Source of the DNA: Nymphaea colorata
Lineage: Eukaryota; Streptophyta; Magnoliopsida; Nymphaeales; Nymphaeaceae
Reading direction: 5' to 3'
Length of the DNA stretch: 62,000 nt
Assembly: GCF_008831285.2 (NCBI RefSeq)
Contig: NC_045143.1
Location: 21,640,302 to 21,702,301, forward strand
The translations under genes were made by a program, and so were the position numbers. The notes under the pieces were generated by a model, which worked only from the letters and a program-made list of their open reading frames with translations, was not told the DNA's origin and did not search any database. Shown here one piece after another: positions 37,301 to 49,502 of the stretch (within the stretch, counting starts at the first letter, position 1; each line of letters opens with the position of its first letter).

Positions 37301-37371
37301 CTTGGCTCTCTTGGCCTCGCTTGACCGTGCTGGCCCTGGTTCTTGGCCTCCCTGTAGGAAGGTCTGCATCA
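34344..37371 (-). repeat. 5' LTR of the Ty3/gypsy element
   Basis: Pairs with 26108-29143. On the plus strand it begins TGTGGGAACC and ends GGTCTGCATCA immediately before the TTGCA target duplication. The open frames inside it at 37065-37419 and 34799-35215 are copies of LTR sequence present in the other LTR as well, not separate genes. Confidence 0.93.
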
Positions 37372-37389
37372 TTGCACTTGCCCCATTTG

Positions 37390-37485
37390 TGGCCTAGAGG
37401 CGTAACACCTAGAACATGAGACTCAAACCTAGATCTTTTGAGTGTAGACCACCATGCTACCTGGTTAAACTACACCCCTTCAAGC
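37390..37485 (-). repeat. Possible tRNA-derived SINE fragment
   Basis: The minus strand carries GTGTAGTTTAACCAGGTAGC, resembling a pol III A box in a tRNA-like D arm, and about 40 bases on GGTTTGAGTCT, resembling a B box. The spacing is tRNA-like. No poly(A) tail or target duplication was found, and the TSD of the Ty3/gypsy element touches it. A degenerate tRNA gene is the alternative; the stem pairing is too poor to call one. Confidence 0.35.
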
Positions 37486-37824
37486 ATTTATTGCATAGTC
37501 GAATGCTGGTGAAAGCTATGTGGCACCACCAGAAGTGCGACAAAAGGTTGTGCACTTTAATTTCATATGTTCTTTGAAGGTTGTCCAAACGCCTTCCCCT
37601 GTGTTTGAATGGCAAGAGTATGTCTGAGACAAAAGGTCCGAGTCACGCCTTCTTCTCCATCATTCAAACATATAGCTCGACATACTTAACAGATTGGGCA
37701 TTCTCTAAATGAATAATTTTCTAAAGGGATTGGAGAATTCAAATGGAGTATGGGAAACAAGCAGCGACACATTCAAAATCATGCTGGTTAAGAGAAACAA
37801 ATAATTTTCTCCGGATCAGGATTC

Positions 37825-38742
37825 ACCTGTATTGATCATTCTGATTATTATGTCCCCATTGACCGGTGACGTCGCAAGCTTTGCCCCCAGCTCATTGAAC
37901 ACAACTTGCAAGAAGTCTCATGAACATGTCGTATGAGGTCTAAGAACTGGATGAGGGAAAACTGATAGGATTATGGGATATTCTGCCAAACATGAAATAG
38001 TGCGTCAGGTTATCTTTAGTTACAGATTCCAGAAATCGCCTGAGGACCAAGGAAAATAATTTACTGGACAATGTGTCCGCCTCTTTCGTTGTGAGCATGG
38101 TAGCAAATCCTCTTAGGCAGTGCTTATACACATGAATTAATGACACCCATGCACTGCCCTCACTGTACAATACAATCATGGATTAAGTGATTCCTTTCTC
38201 AAGTTAATGAAACAATTACAAGCGACTTTCTTGCCATGGAATAACGGATGACAATAACTTCAAGTGGTTTGCTTCCTCGTAATTTTCTCCTTCAACTTTG
38301 TTGCTGCTACTCAACGTACTTCCCATGTGTACAACATGTGCCTAGCTTGGAGGTACACCCAATAAGCTAAAGGTTGGATACCAAAATGTCCACAATTTCT
38401 TTGGAAAAGAAAAATAGAACGTAGGAAAAAAGCAATCTAATTCTCGGTAAACTCTTAAATTCATGGAAAAACTGGATTCAAAATTCATTTGGTTTTGGAA
38501 CTGCTCAATTACGCCCAACAATTCTATGAAATCTAATTCGATGCTCTTTTATTACAAGAACTTTATCAATATAATTCTCGTTATTAACAGATAGTAACAA
38601 CTAAGAAGAAGTCAATAAATTTTAACTACTAATCATGGAGTATCATATCAAGTATACCTACCTTTGGTGCTTTACTTGAAGCCCCATGGAGAGGGACAGA
38701 ATCAGAGACCAGGAAGAAGAGGAGCAGCCTGGTTTCTTCCAT
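37825..38742 (-). pseudogene. Subtilisin-like protease (SBT family) 5' pseudogene
   Basis: Exon 1 (38742-38662) encodes a signal-peptide-like METRLLLFFLV-type start (seen as MEETRLLLFFLVSDS) and ends ASSKAPK at an AAG|GTAGGT donor. Further along the minus strand, 38110-38040 reads KHCLRGFATMLTTKEADTLS, the core of the inhibitor I9 propeptide. About 37933-37825 reads PHTTCS*DFLQV and GDIIIRMINTG, matching the HTTRSWDFLGL and GDGVIIGVIDTGIWPES start of the peptidase S8 domain. The Trp is a TGA stop (37918-37920) and the catalytic Asp codon is Asn (37831-37833). The rest of the protease is missing. Plant subtilases are secreted to the apoplast. Confidence 0.78.
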
Positions 38743-40005
38743 GGGTGACGTCAAGATTAATGGTGTTCTTCCTCCTCTGGAGGCCTTATTTGTAGCTGTG
38801 ATCATGTGGGAAAAGGCCAAAACGAATTTGTGTGAGCTGTACGGAATAGAACCTTGCTGTGGCCAAGTTAGAAAATTTGAATTATCGATGCTTTAGTCCT
38901 AGGAATCTTTTCTTTTTCTTTACTTTATTTCTTTATTTTGTTCCTCGTTTTATTTTTCAGGAGGATTAAGACAGTGGGCAGATATATTTTTCCAACAAAA
39001 ATGAGTTGCCTTCCTTTTCTTCCCCATATATATGAAAGACTTACTCGACATTATGCCATGATCTTCAACCGGCTTGAACCATTGGGTTGCACACAGACAC
39101 ACACATAGGACCTAGACTGGTTGAGACTAAAATAATCAGGTTTAGTTTAGTTGGGATATCAAATCAGGTTGTTACTGTTGTTGTTTTCACAGATATTGAC
39201 CCCATTAGGCAACAGATAGCTAAGAGAATAAAATGAATAGGAGTGTGTTTGATAAGAGGAACATTGTGTGCTTGTAAAATGTATTTCAAAACCTTTACAT
39301 TATTGTTTCAAAACACAATGTGCAATCATGTCCAATGTCTAATTGTTGACATTATGTTATGTTAACTTTTACGTTGTGTATTTTGAAAACGTAACCCAAC
39401 AATACACAAAATATTATTCTTATGAAATGCTCACTGCAATAATCTTGTATTGGTAATGAGGAGGAAATGTTGCAACAAGATAATAAAAGAATGTTTGTTT
39501 TTTTACTTAATTTATTGTCGCCGATCCGAGACCAACGGCGTATGAGATTACCGCATTGAGAAGAGAAAAAAAAAGTCGAACCCCTCTGAGTCCGACTTCC
39601 CCACTTTTTCATTTTACCATCACCACATGAATTCTATTAGTGTTGAGCCGTTGTACTTCAAGACCTTCAAGTTGTAGGATGATGAGTCAACATGAAGGCA
39701 TGTGTTCCTTTCCTCACAAGAAATTCATAGAGAGTTATTTAACCTAAAGTGGAAGAAAAAATAACAAAAGGAAGAAAAAAAAGAAGTTTGGGCTTCATGC
39801 ATCCAACTGTTTGATACCTCTGAAGTTGCCACAAAAAACCAAAGAAAGCATCTTCCATTGGGGAAAATTGAATTTAATCAAAGGAATATTCACATTGAGC
39901 AGCAACTCTTTATTTTGTTTAGGACAAGCAACATGTTTTTCCAATTTAAAGAAGAAGAGGGAAAAAACAATCAAACCTGTCTCTACTATATTAAAAGAAG
40001 AGACT
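38743..40005. other. No gene recognised
   Basis: AT-rich DNA. Short frames on either strand show no motif. No remaining subtilase exons were found. Confidence 0.4.
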
Positions 40006-40278
40006 TTAAGTGCAGCTTCCTGAAATCAGGTTTGGAAGAGGAGATGTGGGTGACAAGCAAGTACAAATATTTGTCAGCGACGAAGAAGACAGAAATCTAG
40101 ACCTTTTCCTTCTTTTGGCTTTGCCCTGCTCCTTTAGTGCCATCACACTCTTTAAGCCCTCCTTCTCCCTTTCAAATCTTTGATTTTTTCTCATGATGTT
40201 GTCTTTGTAAGGCATGGCCATGGCGGTTGGCTTCTTTCTAGAGGGCCCCATTAAATTTAACAGGTCTAGTCCTCCCAT
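40006..40278 (-). CDS. Small Lys/Arg-rich open frame, unrecognised
   Basis: A 90-codon minus frame starts MGGLDLLNLMGPSRKKPTAM and continues KNQRFEREKEGLKSVMALKE, then a KAKRRKR cluster. The charged helix does not look like chance sequence in AT-rich DNA and could be an exon or pseudogene piece. No family was recognised, and no splice site was decisive. The next recognised feature upstream on the same strand is the GH2 pseudogene. Confidence 0.3.
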   Translation of the reverse strand: MGGLDLLNLMGPSRKKPTAMAMPYKDNIMRKNQRFEREKEGLKSVMALKEQGKAKRRKRSRFLSSSSLTNICTCLSPTSPLPNLISGSCT

Positions 40279-40682
40279 GGTTCTTCATTGCATGTAGAAA
40301 GTGTTTGATTCCCATTTTCAGAATGTTGAAAGCAAGAACACCTTGTTCTTGCATGTTCTGAAAGACATAAGGATAAACGTTGTCATTTAAAACCACATTT
40401 TAAAAAATTCTGGTAAATAAACTGAATGAGGTTTTCAAACTTTTTAGAACAGCTTTCTAAATATAAAGAAAACAATATAAGGTTATAGTACAACAATTAC
40501 TGCCTTGTTCATAATATATAAAAATAGCATTTTTTTCCTCAAAAGAAGAAACCACATCTTCTATTTCAGGAAGATCTTACATGCAACGACATTTTATATT
40601 TTACTAAATGACAAGACAGTGGCCCCTGTGGCTCAACTTTCTAACTCTTCCACTGATTTGCATAAGAGAGAAAAAGACAAAC

Positions 40683-41491
40683 CTGGTAGCTCTTTGCAAT
40701 TTACATCTTCAAATGAGCTCTCATAGAACCTCACAGGTGTTCTTGTGGGGCTAATTGCCAAATAAAATTTTCAGTAACCACTCAATGAGTGAACAAATGG
40801 CAAGCCCTCAACCCAATAGCTAACACTCTCTAAAGAACTAGAAACAGCGTCGTCATTCCATGTGGCTAAGTTGGAAACCAGCACATCAACTTTGCTTCTC
40901 TTGCACCAATACTTGAGAGGTCCAGCAAACAGCAGTTGAATAACTTTAATTTTTAAAAGTATGTCAAGAATACATAGCAGAAGTATATGAAGAATGCCAA
41001 ATTCAACTATCTGCAATAAAAAAATGAACAAAAGAAAAGAGATGAACCCAGTACATGTGCCATCACAAATTGAGCTTTATACCTAAACAATTTTAATTAT
41101 ACAAACTCAAATGCAAATCCCTATCTAAAGTTTTCCAAATAATCTACTAATCCTGAAAAGCAACATAAGATTATAATTCAGTACACAACAGCAAGTAACC
41201 AAATCTAAACAACAAAAGAATGTGCATAGACAATCACTCGCACACACAAGATGCATAGTCGATCATCATCCAACTCCAAGGCCACGAGGCAATTCAGCAA
41301 CATGCAAAGATCGTTTGAGCAAGTGTCTCATCAAGAACGAAAATGTGACTCACCTTCAACCGTGTCGTGGCACTGCAGCAGCACATGAGCATCACGCTTC
41401 TGCCACTTGATGACCGCCTGATCTTCCCAAACCCTATTGCCACTCCAAATCATGAAGACAACTCCCCCGGCCAGAGCTGGCATCATCTTGC
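40683..41491 (-). pseudogene. Glycoside hydrolase family 2 (plant beta-galactosidase-like) 5' pseudogene
   Basis: Exon 1 ends 41354 (GAAG|GTGAGT donor) and reads WSGNRVWEDQAVIKWQKRDA then HVLLQCHDTVEG. Exon 2 (40922-40683) reads LKYWCKRSKVDVLVSNLATW, NDDAVSSSLESVSYW, LPFVHSLSGY, a stop, KFYLAISPTRTPVRFYESSF and ends at a CCAG|GTTTGT donor. This follows the start of the plant LacZ-like GH2 protein, where the corresponding text is GYRVWEDxxxxKWRKRDxHV and LPFVKSLSGYWKFFLAPxP. Two defects mark it as dead: the acceptor before exon 2 is CTG, not CAG (40925-40923), and the conserved Trp is TGA (40771-40773). No later exons were found. Confidence 0.85.
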
Positions 41492-44400
41492 CAGAGAATG
41501 GGGAAGACACTTGGATGAGACCATCTGAATTCCAAGAAGTCGCACTGCAATCTTATACTCCAAAGAGTGATGTGTGACCCCTTGGGATGAAACTCTTTTC
41601 AATATTCACTATAATGGGCAATATTGTATGGACTTGCTTAAGAAGTCACTAAAATAGAGGAAAAAGAAAGCTGACCAATTTAAGGAACCAAAGAATAAAT
41701 GGCCATCAAAAGGATGAGCAAGCATAAAGAGAAACCAAAGATTTGCACAAAATAGTAAGTCAAAAATCTTTTTCCACTTGATTTGAAATGTAAACACTTC
41801 AAATTGCAAATGAGGATCATAAAATTCCATGGTCCAATGCAGCCACCAATGTTTCATCTTTGAAGTCTCATTGACTATGTATCACTTCAGATGGATGACC
41901 AGAGTGATGCACTGCTTGTTCTCTCCTTCCATATTTTTCTGTCTGCAACATAGTTCTCAAAATGCAGTTAAATATTAGGCACCTCAATCTTCAAAATTGC
42001 CAAATCACTTGGAGTCCAAGATTTGCTAACAGTCCAAGATGCTGATAATGCTGACACAAGGTGTTGAATTCTCAATCCTATTGATTGTTCAACTATTTGC
42101 AGAAAATAATAATACATCCTAATAAAAAGTTCTCTTCAACATGCATGCTTGAAAGAAGACATGAAAGAGGTGACAACATCATCACACAATCGAAGTCTTG
42201 CCAGACCATGGATGCATGGTTTTCTGCATGACATCATCATTATGTCACGCAAATACTGATTAATGGCTCATGTTGGCTTGTAGATGAACTTTCAACTTCA
42301 AAAATGGCACTATACATTGATTCATAGGAAGAGGTGATAAAAATGCCCCTAATCCCTTTCTTCACAACCCCCTTCAATTGGCTACCAATTTTAATGAGAA
42401 AATACAATGCATGCAGAATCAGGGATCAAATCTTTATAGATAATCATATTGCCTCCTTGTTCTACTGCACCATCAATAATTATGAAGACAGGTAGAGTCT
42501 CCTCCACAAAAAAAGTGTATTCAAGTGTCCTAGGCACTCAAAGGAGAAAGGGGCTAGCCTTTTCAATAGATAAGAGGCTTGAAGTGAGAAACAAAACAAA
42601 TAGAAGGAGTAGCGGCAAATATAGATGACTATACAGCTAAAGTGTACACATGCATCTTTATATACCTATGTATAGCCATGACATGTGCAACTAACATACA
42701 TGCATTTAAATAGAATCACAAGCTCAATTAAGTGAACGCAACAGTTAACAATCAAACTACAACTACTTTAACTAGGACTCAAACAAGCATGGCATTCTGA
42801 ACCACGAGCACTACTCTAAACCACGTCCCCACTATACTAAACTACAACTAAGAAGGCAAGAAGAAATTTCAATTTTAAATCAAACTTTCACGCATCTCAA
42901 ACTAGATCAAAACATCAAGAAAAATCAATTTAAAATGTGTTCTTCACAAGAAAAAATATAAATTTAATCACGACAACCAAATGGATTCATGTTGGAGTAA
43001 GAGAAACTCGAATGGCTGTAGAGAATATGATGAAGGATATGCACCAGGGATATTCAAGCCCTTTGCTCCCTCGCTCTCTCTCCCTCTCTCTCTCTCATGT
43101 ATAAACCCCAACTTAATCTCTCTCTCTTATATATGTACGCCGATGTTAAATATGCCAACATATATAACAGTCAAGAAGAATACTTTTGTGTATATAGACA
43201 AGGTAGTGTGTTAAGTTCTAAACTATTTCATTGCATTTATGGAGTGTCTGTGCATTTCATTTTGTTGCTTCGTTATTAGTTTGAGCCTTCCCCAACTTCT
43301 ACGATAATTTTCCCCTGGGATTGGATTCTTCTAGAGATAAGTTGGATAAGGAAATATGTATGCGGAAATTTACATGTGAAGGAGCCAATGGGGAGTTTTG
43401 TGTTTGCTCCTCCCTACTGAAAGATGAACAATGAGTCCCTTGTTACCATCTGAAGTTTTTTCTTTTATTGTCTCTTATAGTCACTTTTGTCCTAAAATTA
43501 ATTGATTTTTTCTGCAGATCAAGTAGTTCCCTGTGCCATGCTTCACTTTCTCCTTCTTAATTTATTTTCGTTTTTTTTTTTTTAAATTTCAATTGGAGTT
43601 TGGCCTCAGGTAAGTTCATTTATGTATTATACTTGGATTTATGTTGATGCTAGCTTCTAACTAGTTTAACAAGACAGGCTAATGTTGAATTGAGATGGAT
43701 ATTTCTCTTTGAATGAAGTTTCTTATTAATAAGTGAAAGTGAATGTGTTATTTTAGTGTTTTATTTTAGTGCACTCACACTCAAACAACGGTTTTTCCCA
43801 TGTGTTTTACTCCCTTTTGCATTTTCTGTCTGATAAGCTAAAAAGAAGAAATTGATTTTTCTGTCTCATTTCCTGAGTTTTCCATATCATATTTCATTAC
43901 GTCTGCGTCATGACATTAAGTGAATGGAATATATAAATAAAATGTGATTTTTCACTAAGAGTTCAAAGATTCATATAATGATCCTGAATGAAAGAGGAAA
44001 ACAAATAAAATTAAAAACATGCATAAACTGGATCACCAGTTTATTTAATAGAGTTATTTCCTTTCAAATGTTATTTCCTTGTATTTTTGCTATTAAGATG
44101 CTCAAGCTTGGGCCTTCAATGCCAATGGTCACCCATTCTCAAGTTGGTTGCTAAATACTTTTATCTGTTTAATTATATTTGGGCCTACCTATTGTACTTC
44201 TTAGTATTTACTTCAAATTGCATGTTTCTTTAGGTTTTATTCTCCTATCTTCTCCTAGCTCCAAATATTGCTTAGATTTTTTATATAATTCTGATTATCT
44301 TGCATTTGCGGTTAGGACTTATGGCCTCATTTTTCTGATGCCTGGTCAAATTTGTCATGAGAAAGAAATTACTATTTTTGTGTTGGTGAAGGAATTAACA

Positions 44401-45678
44401 TAAATATCAAATGAGGCATTGAAACAGGACTAAAAAAACTGAAAAGCCACCCTCTTTTATGATAGAATAGCAGCAAATTCGGATGAAAGCCAAGAGGGCC
44501 TATTTGATCTTGTCTTGTAACAGTTTTGCTGCCCATTTACCATTGCCATAGAGGGTATGTTCCAAATGGTCTATAATGTGTTTGAATCTCATAGTTATGA
44601 TGTTATAAATCAACTAGCATAAATTTTGTAACGTCCATTTGGGTTGACCTGCACATATTAAGTGGTATACCTTTTTTTCCTGGTTAGTTGTATAAGAGCA
44701 GATGTAGGGGGAATATACAATACTAATTGGTTGATAATGACCCACGAGTATCTAAACTTCTAAAGTGGTGGCAAAAACTTTGTTATGAAACTATTCTTAA
44801 GTCCTTCCAAAATCCAAACATGTGGAGTGCTATATAAGCTATTAATGAGCCAATAAATGACAACAGCATTATTTTATTATTCGAAGGAACTAAAATTCAG
44901 AAAAGAAAAAGTGACTCTTTGAACTTTGAATTCGAAGCATTATTTTATTATTTTTTTGTTCGTACTCAATGATGACAATCTATGGATTCACCTATATAAA
45001 CCTCGGCTAAGGTTGCAAAATGAGAGCTTGAATATTGCTTGTGAATAATCCGAGGAATATAACAGGTATTTTCAATTGCTGTTAAAGCATGAATTTTTCC
45101 TTAGTGAACAAGTACAAGAAAAGCATGAGAGCTTTGGGCACTTTTATTTGATGTTTAGAAAATCCTAGTGTTTTACGTGGGTATACCTAAATCAAACAGA
45201 TATAGTTGTTGTTATCCCTAGAATAGAAAATTATATGTTTCTTAATGATAGTTTTTTTGGTAAGGGAAAAATTTATGATGATGTTCCTAAAGAAGACAAT
45301 GAATATGTATTTCTTTACGAAGAAGATGCTTTAGCTGAGAATCATGATGATAGATGTTGTACAATCTGATATGCCTAGTCTTTATACTCTTGAACTAAAC
45401 AACCATCTGTAATGAAATCCACTGACCTTAATTCCCCTTAGGTCATTATCTATTACACATGAGGTCAAGAAGCTTGTAAAGATGTCAACGGCCACCTGAA
45501 AAGACCATTGAGTTAAAAAAAGGTCTAGTACACCTATAGGCAGCTTGCTAACTACATCATGTGAATCATTTCTTCTCAGCATGGGACATGCCTGACTGCT
45601 ATCTCATTTTATCCTATGAGTCTTAGAATGAACTTGCCTAGGTAATAATCAATAATATGATGAGTCATAGACAACTCA
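41492..45678. other. No gene recognised
   Basis: About 4.2 kb of AT-rich DNA. It includes a CT-rich run at about 43070-43130. Frames are short, and those at 42981-43279 cross the CT repeat. No transposon terminus was noticed. Confidence 0.4.
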
Positions 45679-45780
45679 GAAGCCTTCTCTCCATCAGCTA
45701 AGATGACATTAATTAGGGTTCTTGTCAATTTCTATTAAAGGTTGGGACATATACCAAATTGACGTTAGAATTGCTTTTTT
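45679..45780 (+). mobile_element. Ty1/copia reverse-transcriptase fragment
   Basis: The plus strand reads EAFSPSAKMTLIRVLVNFY and, one frame over, KGWDIYQIDVRIAFL. Copia RT has the consecutive block TFSPVAKxxxIRxLxxxAAxxxWxxxQxDVxxAFL, containing the first catalytic Asp (QxDV). A frameshift lies in the middle and neither flank could be extended with confidence, so only about 35 codons survive. Confidence 0.62.
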
Positions 45781-46463
45781 AATAAGAATTAAATGTAGAA
45801 GTTTATACGAATATCCCTCTTCGGGCAAAACATTCTATGGTAAGATTCTTCACTTGAGGAAAGTTTTATAGTGTAACGTGAACTCCTATGTTTTGCTTTA
45901 ATAAATTTAAGTTATTTGTTTCATCTCTAAATTTTAAAATCTTGTTATTTTGATACAACTATATTTTGCTAAGATAAATTTTAAACTTTGTTATTCTGAT
46001 ACAACTCTATTTTGCTAAGATAACTTTCTTAGGTATAGTCCTTCTTCTTTTATATATGTCAATGACATGATTATTACAAGTAGTAGCAAGATGGACATTG
46101 TAAATATTTTTATGGCCCTTTTGCTTTTCTTCCCACTACATGATTTTATTTTATTTTTTTGCACAAGAAAGTTGAACAGAAGATAATCCCTATTTGTTTT
46201 TCTTTTTTCATTTTTTAATGTCAAAGTAAAGCTTAGAATTAGCTCTGCTTTATACTTTTTTCTATAGAATTTTGTGACTTTTTTTTGGTCTACTTTTGGA
46301 TAAATCCAGCTGAAGTTGGTTCTGTTGACTATCATTTTTAGGTTTTGATAATGCACATACTTCACAATCCAAGAGATATCGATCATTTTGTAGTGGTTCA
46401 ATCTGCTTTCAAGCTTATTATTTTTGCTTTTGGTTGAACATTAATCTTTAACAACTCATTTAG

Positions 46464-46673
<210 letters not shown>

Positions 46674-46685
46674 TGAACAGTATCG

Positions 46686-46844
46686 TAAAACATCGATATC
46701 AAATGATAAATTGCTACTCGGTGCCGCTAATGGAGCAGTTAGGGCTCCTTGGAGGCTGCTGCTACTCAAGGAATGCAACAAAGAAAGTCTGAGATGACAA
46801 AGTGCATGCAGGAAGGCTGAAATTCTTACAAAAGTAATTAAAGT
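46686..46844 (+). pseudogene. Post-JmjC helical region exon
   Basis: In a new frame: [36 protein letters not shown], a TGA where the family has Trp, then CRKAEILTKVIK. The family reads [24 protein letters not shown]...LRWKxxCGKDGxLTKxLK. The frame relative to the preceding JmjC piece is shifted. Confidence 0.82.
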
Positions 46845-46935
46845 AATCATATGTTTATGCATTACATATTTTAGCTACTTGAAGTTACTCATTCATCATT
46901 GTAAGTTGTAACATTTTTTGTAATTACTCTTTTAG

Positions 46936-47383
46936 GCACGGGTACAGATGGAGCAAATGAGGAGAGAGAAACTTCCTAACCCTTTAGAAGCCAGAAGGAT
47001 GCATGCAAACTTTGATTTGACTGATGTTCAAGAATGCTTTTTATGCTTTTGTGATTCACATCTCTCAATGATTGGTTGTGAATGTTCACGGAACTGCTTC
47101 TCATGCTTAGAGCATGCAAAGCTACTCTACTAATATGGTCCAAGAAAAAGATATTTCCTCATCCATTATGACTTGGATGAATTGCATACCCTTGTAAAAG
47201 CTTTAGAAGGAAATCTGACCGCTTTGTACGACTGGGCAACTGGAAAGTTGTCCATTGATGGTTTATCCATGACAACACCTGAGAACTCATCTTGTTTGAA
47301 CCCAGAAAGAAGTTGCAGTAGTTTCACCTAATCAGGGGAAACATGCTTTGGAACTCTTGCCACCACACAATCAGAGATTGCAG
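46936..47383 (+). pseudogene. C5HC2 zinc-finger exon
   Basis: After TTTTAG: ARVQMEQMRREKLPNPLEAR, NFDLTDVQECFLCFCDSHLS, then GCECS, CFSCLEHAK, a TAA stop (47131-47133), and YFLIHYDLDELHTLVKALEG. The order of Cys and His residues follows the C5HC2 finger that sits after JmjC in KDM5 proteins. The exon ends at CAG|GTAAGT. Confidence 0.87.
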
Positions 47384-47441
47384 GTAAGTTAGAGCCTGAA
47401 GTTGGACTTCTTGGGTGAGCATTCAGTTGACTCAATTGCAG

Positions 47442-48435
47442 CTGATGGTCTTTCTTCAGAAGTGGAAAACATGAAATGCAATGCACTGAAATATCCTTCA
47501 AGGGAAGGATCAACTTTTAGTGCAAAGATTCCAAAAGTCCTTGACATGAACGAAGCATGCAAATCTGAGGAAAATGGTTGTGATACTTCAGAAGCCTTTC
47601 AATCAAGTTCAGTAGAAAATAACCACATGGCTTCATATCTTGTCAACAAACTACACATTATGAATTCTTTGGAATTTCCATCAACCACCAACTCTGACAA
47701 GTTATTTTAGATTGGTTTCGGTCATCAAGAGTTGAATCTTGGAATGCTTTCACACATTAAGGATGATACTTCTGCAGGTTCAGGGACTAAGGTTAATGCA
47801 TGCAAAAATTTTCCCGACCTAGGTAGGGAAGGACCTCTTTTAAAGCATAAAAGGAGCACTCCAGATGGATCATGTATTTCTGGACAGGAGGATAAGAATG
47901 TTGATCACGACTAGAAACAGCAGAAATTGCAAAGCAACAGTTCATCTAATGCAGAGAGTGATAGAAGTAGGCGTAGATATAAGGTCACTGAAAAGCAGCT
48001 TTCGTTGTTTGATGATATATAGCTCAATGGCTATTTAAGCATAAAATGTTTGTCTGCACCTGAGAGCGATGTATCTAATGCTAAAGGTGAAAAAGGATTG
48101 AGTGCTGAAATATTCATTAAATTGAAAGAGCATCGTAAAACCATCGATATAGCTTATTCCCGAGAGGAGGATAGTCCATGATGGGAGCATGTTTCAATGA
48201 ATTCAAAATCCAGTTCACTTCTCATAGATGGCAGTGTTTGGGAAGGTGAATGTTGTAAAGCAAAAAAACTTTTTGGAGTCAATCTGCAGCTTTTGAAGCC
48301 ATCTTCTTGTGAATCATCAGATAAAGTGCATATCAAAGAAACTACTTCATGCACATGTACTATAATGAATGAAAACAAATCCAATTCAACTGGCTGTGTG
48401 TCCAGCCTCTCAATCGGATACCTGTACCTTTCATA
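47442..48435 (+). pseudogene. Divergent linker between C5HC2 and FYRN
   Basis: Several successive frames separated by stops (for example 47708, 47912 and 48019) share a Ser/Lys/Asn-rich character and remain largely in one reading frame apart from the stops. This disordered linker is long and poorly conserved in the family, so assignment rests on position between two recognised domains. Confidence 0.5.
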
Positions 48436-48733
48436 TTGAAGAATACATTGCATGAACCTGTGCCAATAGAAATTGGCTCTATTGTTCCTCGAAAGCTATG
48501 GTGCAGTAGGGAAGCCATATTTCCTAAAGGTATGCTTATGTTTTTCTTGTGCTCTTTTGATGTCCTTGGTTCACCTTTTGAGTTAATATATGTTGATGAT
48601 AAAGGGTCACTGTTGCCAACTTTCTGTAGGATATAAGAGTCGTGTCATGTTCTTTGATATACTTGATCAAACACAAATTTGTAGCTATACCTCGAAAGTA
48701 TTTGATGTTGGACTACTTGGGCTCATGTTTAAG
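48436..48733 (+). pseudogene. FYRN domain, two exons
   Basis: Exon 48436-48529 reads PVPIEIGSIVPRKLWCSREA then IFPKG and ends at AAAG|GTATGC. Exon 48630-48733, after TTTCTGTAG, reads YKSRVMFFDILDQTQICSYT, then SKVFDVGLLGLMFK and ends at AAG|GTAACC. The intron splits the FPKG-(F/Y)xSRV junction, as in the family. No stop interrupts these two exons. Confidence 0.88.
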
Positions 48734-49304
48734 GTAACCTGGCAACTTATTTGATTGCTAAACTAATTAAGGCATCATATTTTTAAGGCTTATCACTAAG
48801 GAAATAGTGGACATTGTCTTCTTAATCTTTACTGGAGTTATCTATGGGAACCACTTTTTCTATGTTCACAATGAGAGCACCATATACCAGCTTAGTTACA
48901 ATGCTTGACATGTTCACAGACTCATCCAAGCTATGGAATCTGTATTCAGGTTTGGAATTGGGAGTAACTATTCAAAGTAGCAGCTCTGTATTTATCCAAC
49001 TGCCCCTGATTCAAACTTTAATGGCTGCATAGTATAAATAATTTTACTAGGTAAACCTTATCCCTTCATTAATTTTACCAAGTTTGGATAGAACCGGCTC
49101 TTTTTTGGCTAGACCAATGGAAGCTTGAATCTGAATGTATTTGTATGATTAATTAGGCCTCTGATTTTCATCAAGATTTTCCTTCCTTTCTCAAGTTCCA
49201 TGTCCTACATTTTGACTGCCATAACCCTATTTAGGTAAACATTATTTGGATTACTGTTGGTGGTCGTTCTTGAAATTTATATACTTGTAAATGTAATACG
49301 ACAG

Positions 49305-49502
49305 GTTACAGTGTAGGACAATCCAACTGAACTCTTTATGCATGCTTCTCCTAGAAAGTGCTGGGACTTGGTGTGTCAGAGGCTTAATGTAGAAATAGAA
49401 AAGTTACAAGGCCTCGAAGTGCAGAACCAGCCACCATTGCAACTCCCAGGAAGTCTTGATGGGCTTAAGATGTTTGGATTTTCTTCCTTGCAAATTATTG
49501 AG
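49305..49502 (+). pseudogene. FYRC domain exon
   Basis: After CGACAG: VTV, a TAG stop at 49314-49316 (family has Glu here), DNPTELFMHASPRKCWDLVC, then LQLPGSLDGLKMFGFSSLQI and a GAG|GTAAG donor. FMHxSPxKCWxxVxxRLNxE and PPGSxDGLxMFGFSSPxI are the FYRC hallmarks. The final exon of the family was not found downstream. Confidence 0.88.

Noticed and set aside
45382-45582. 66-codon minus frame as a coding exon
   Set aside because: No motif and no usable splice context; the recognisable copia block lies on the other strand nearby.
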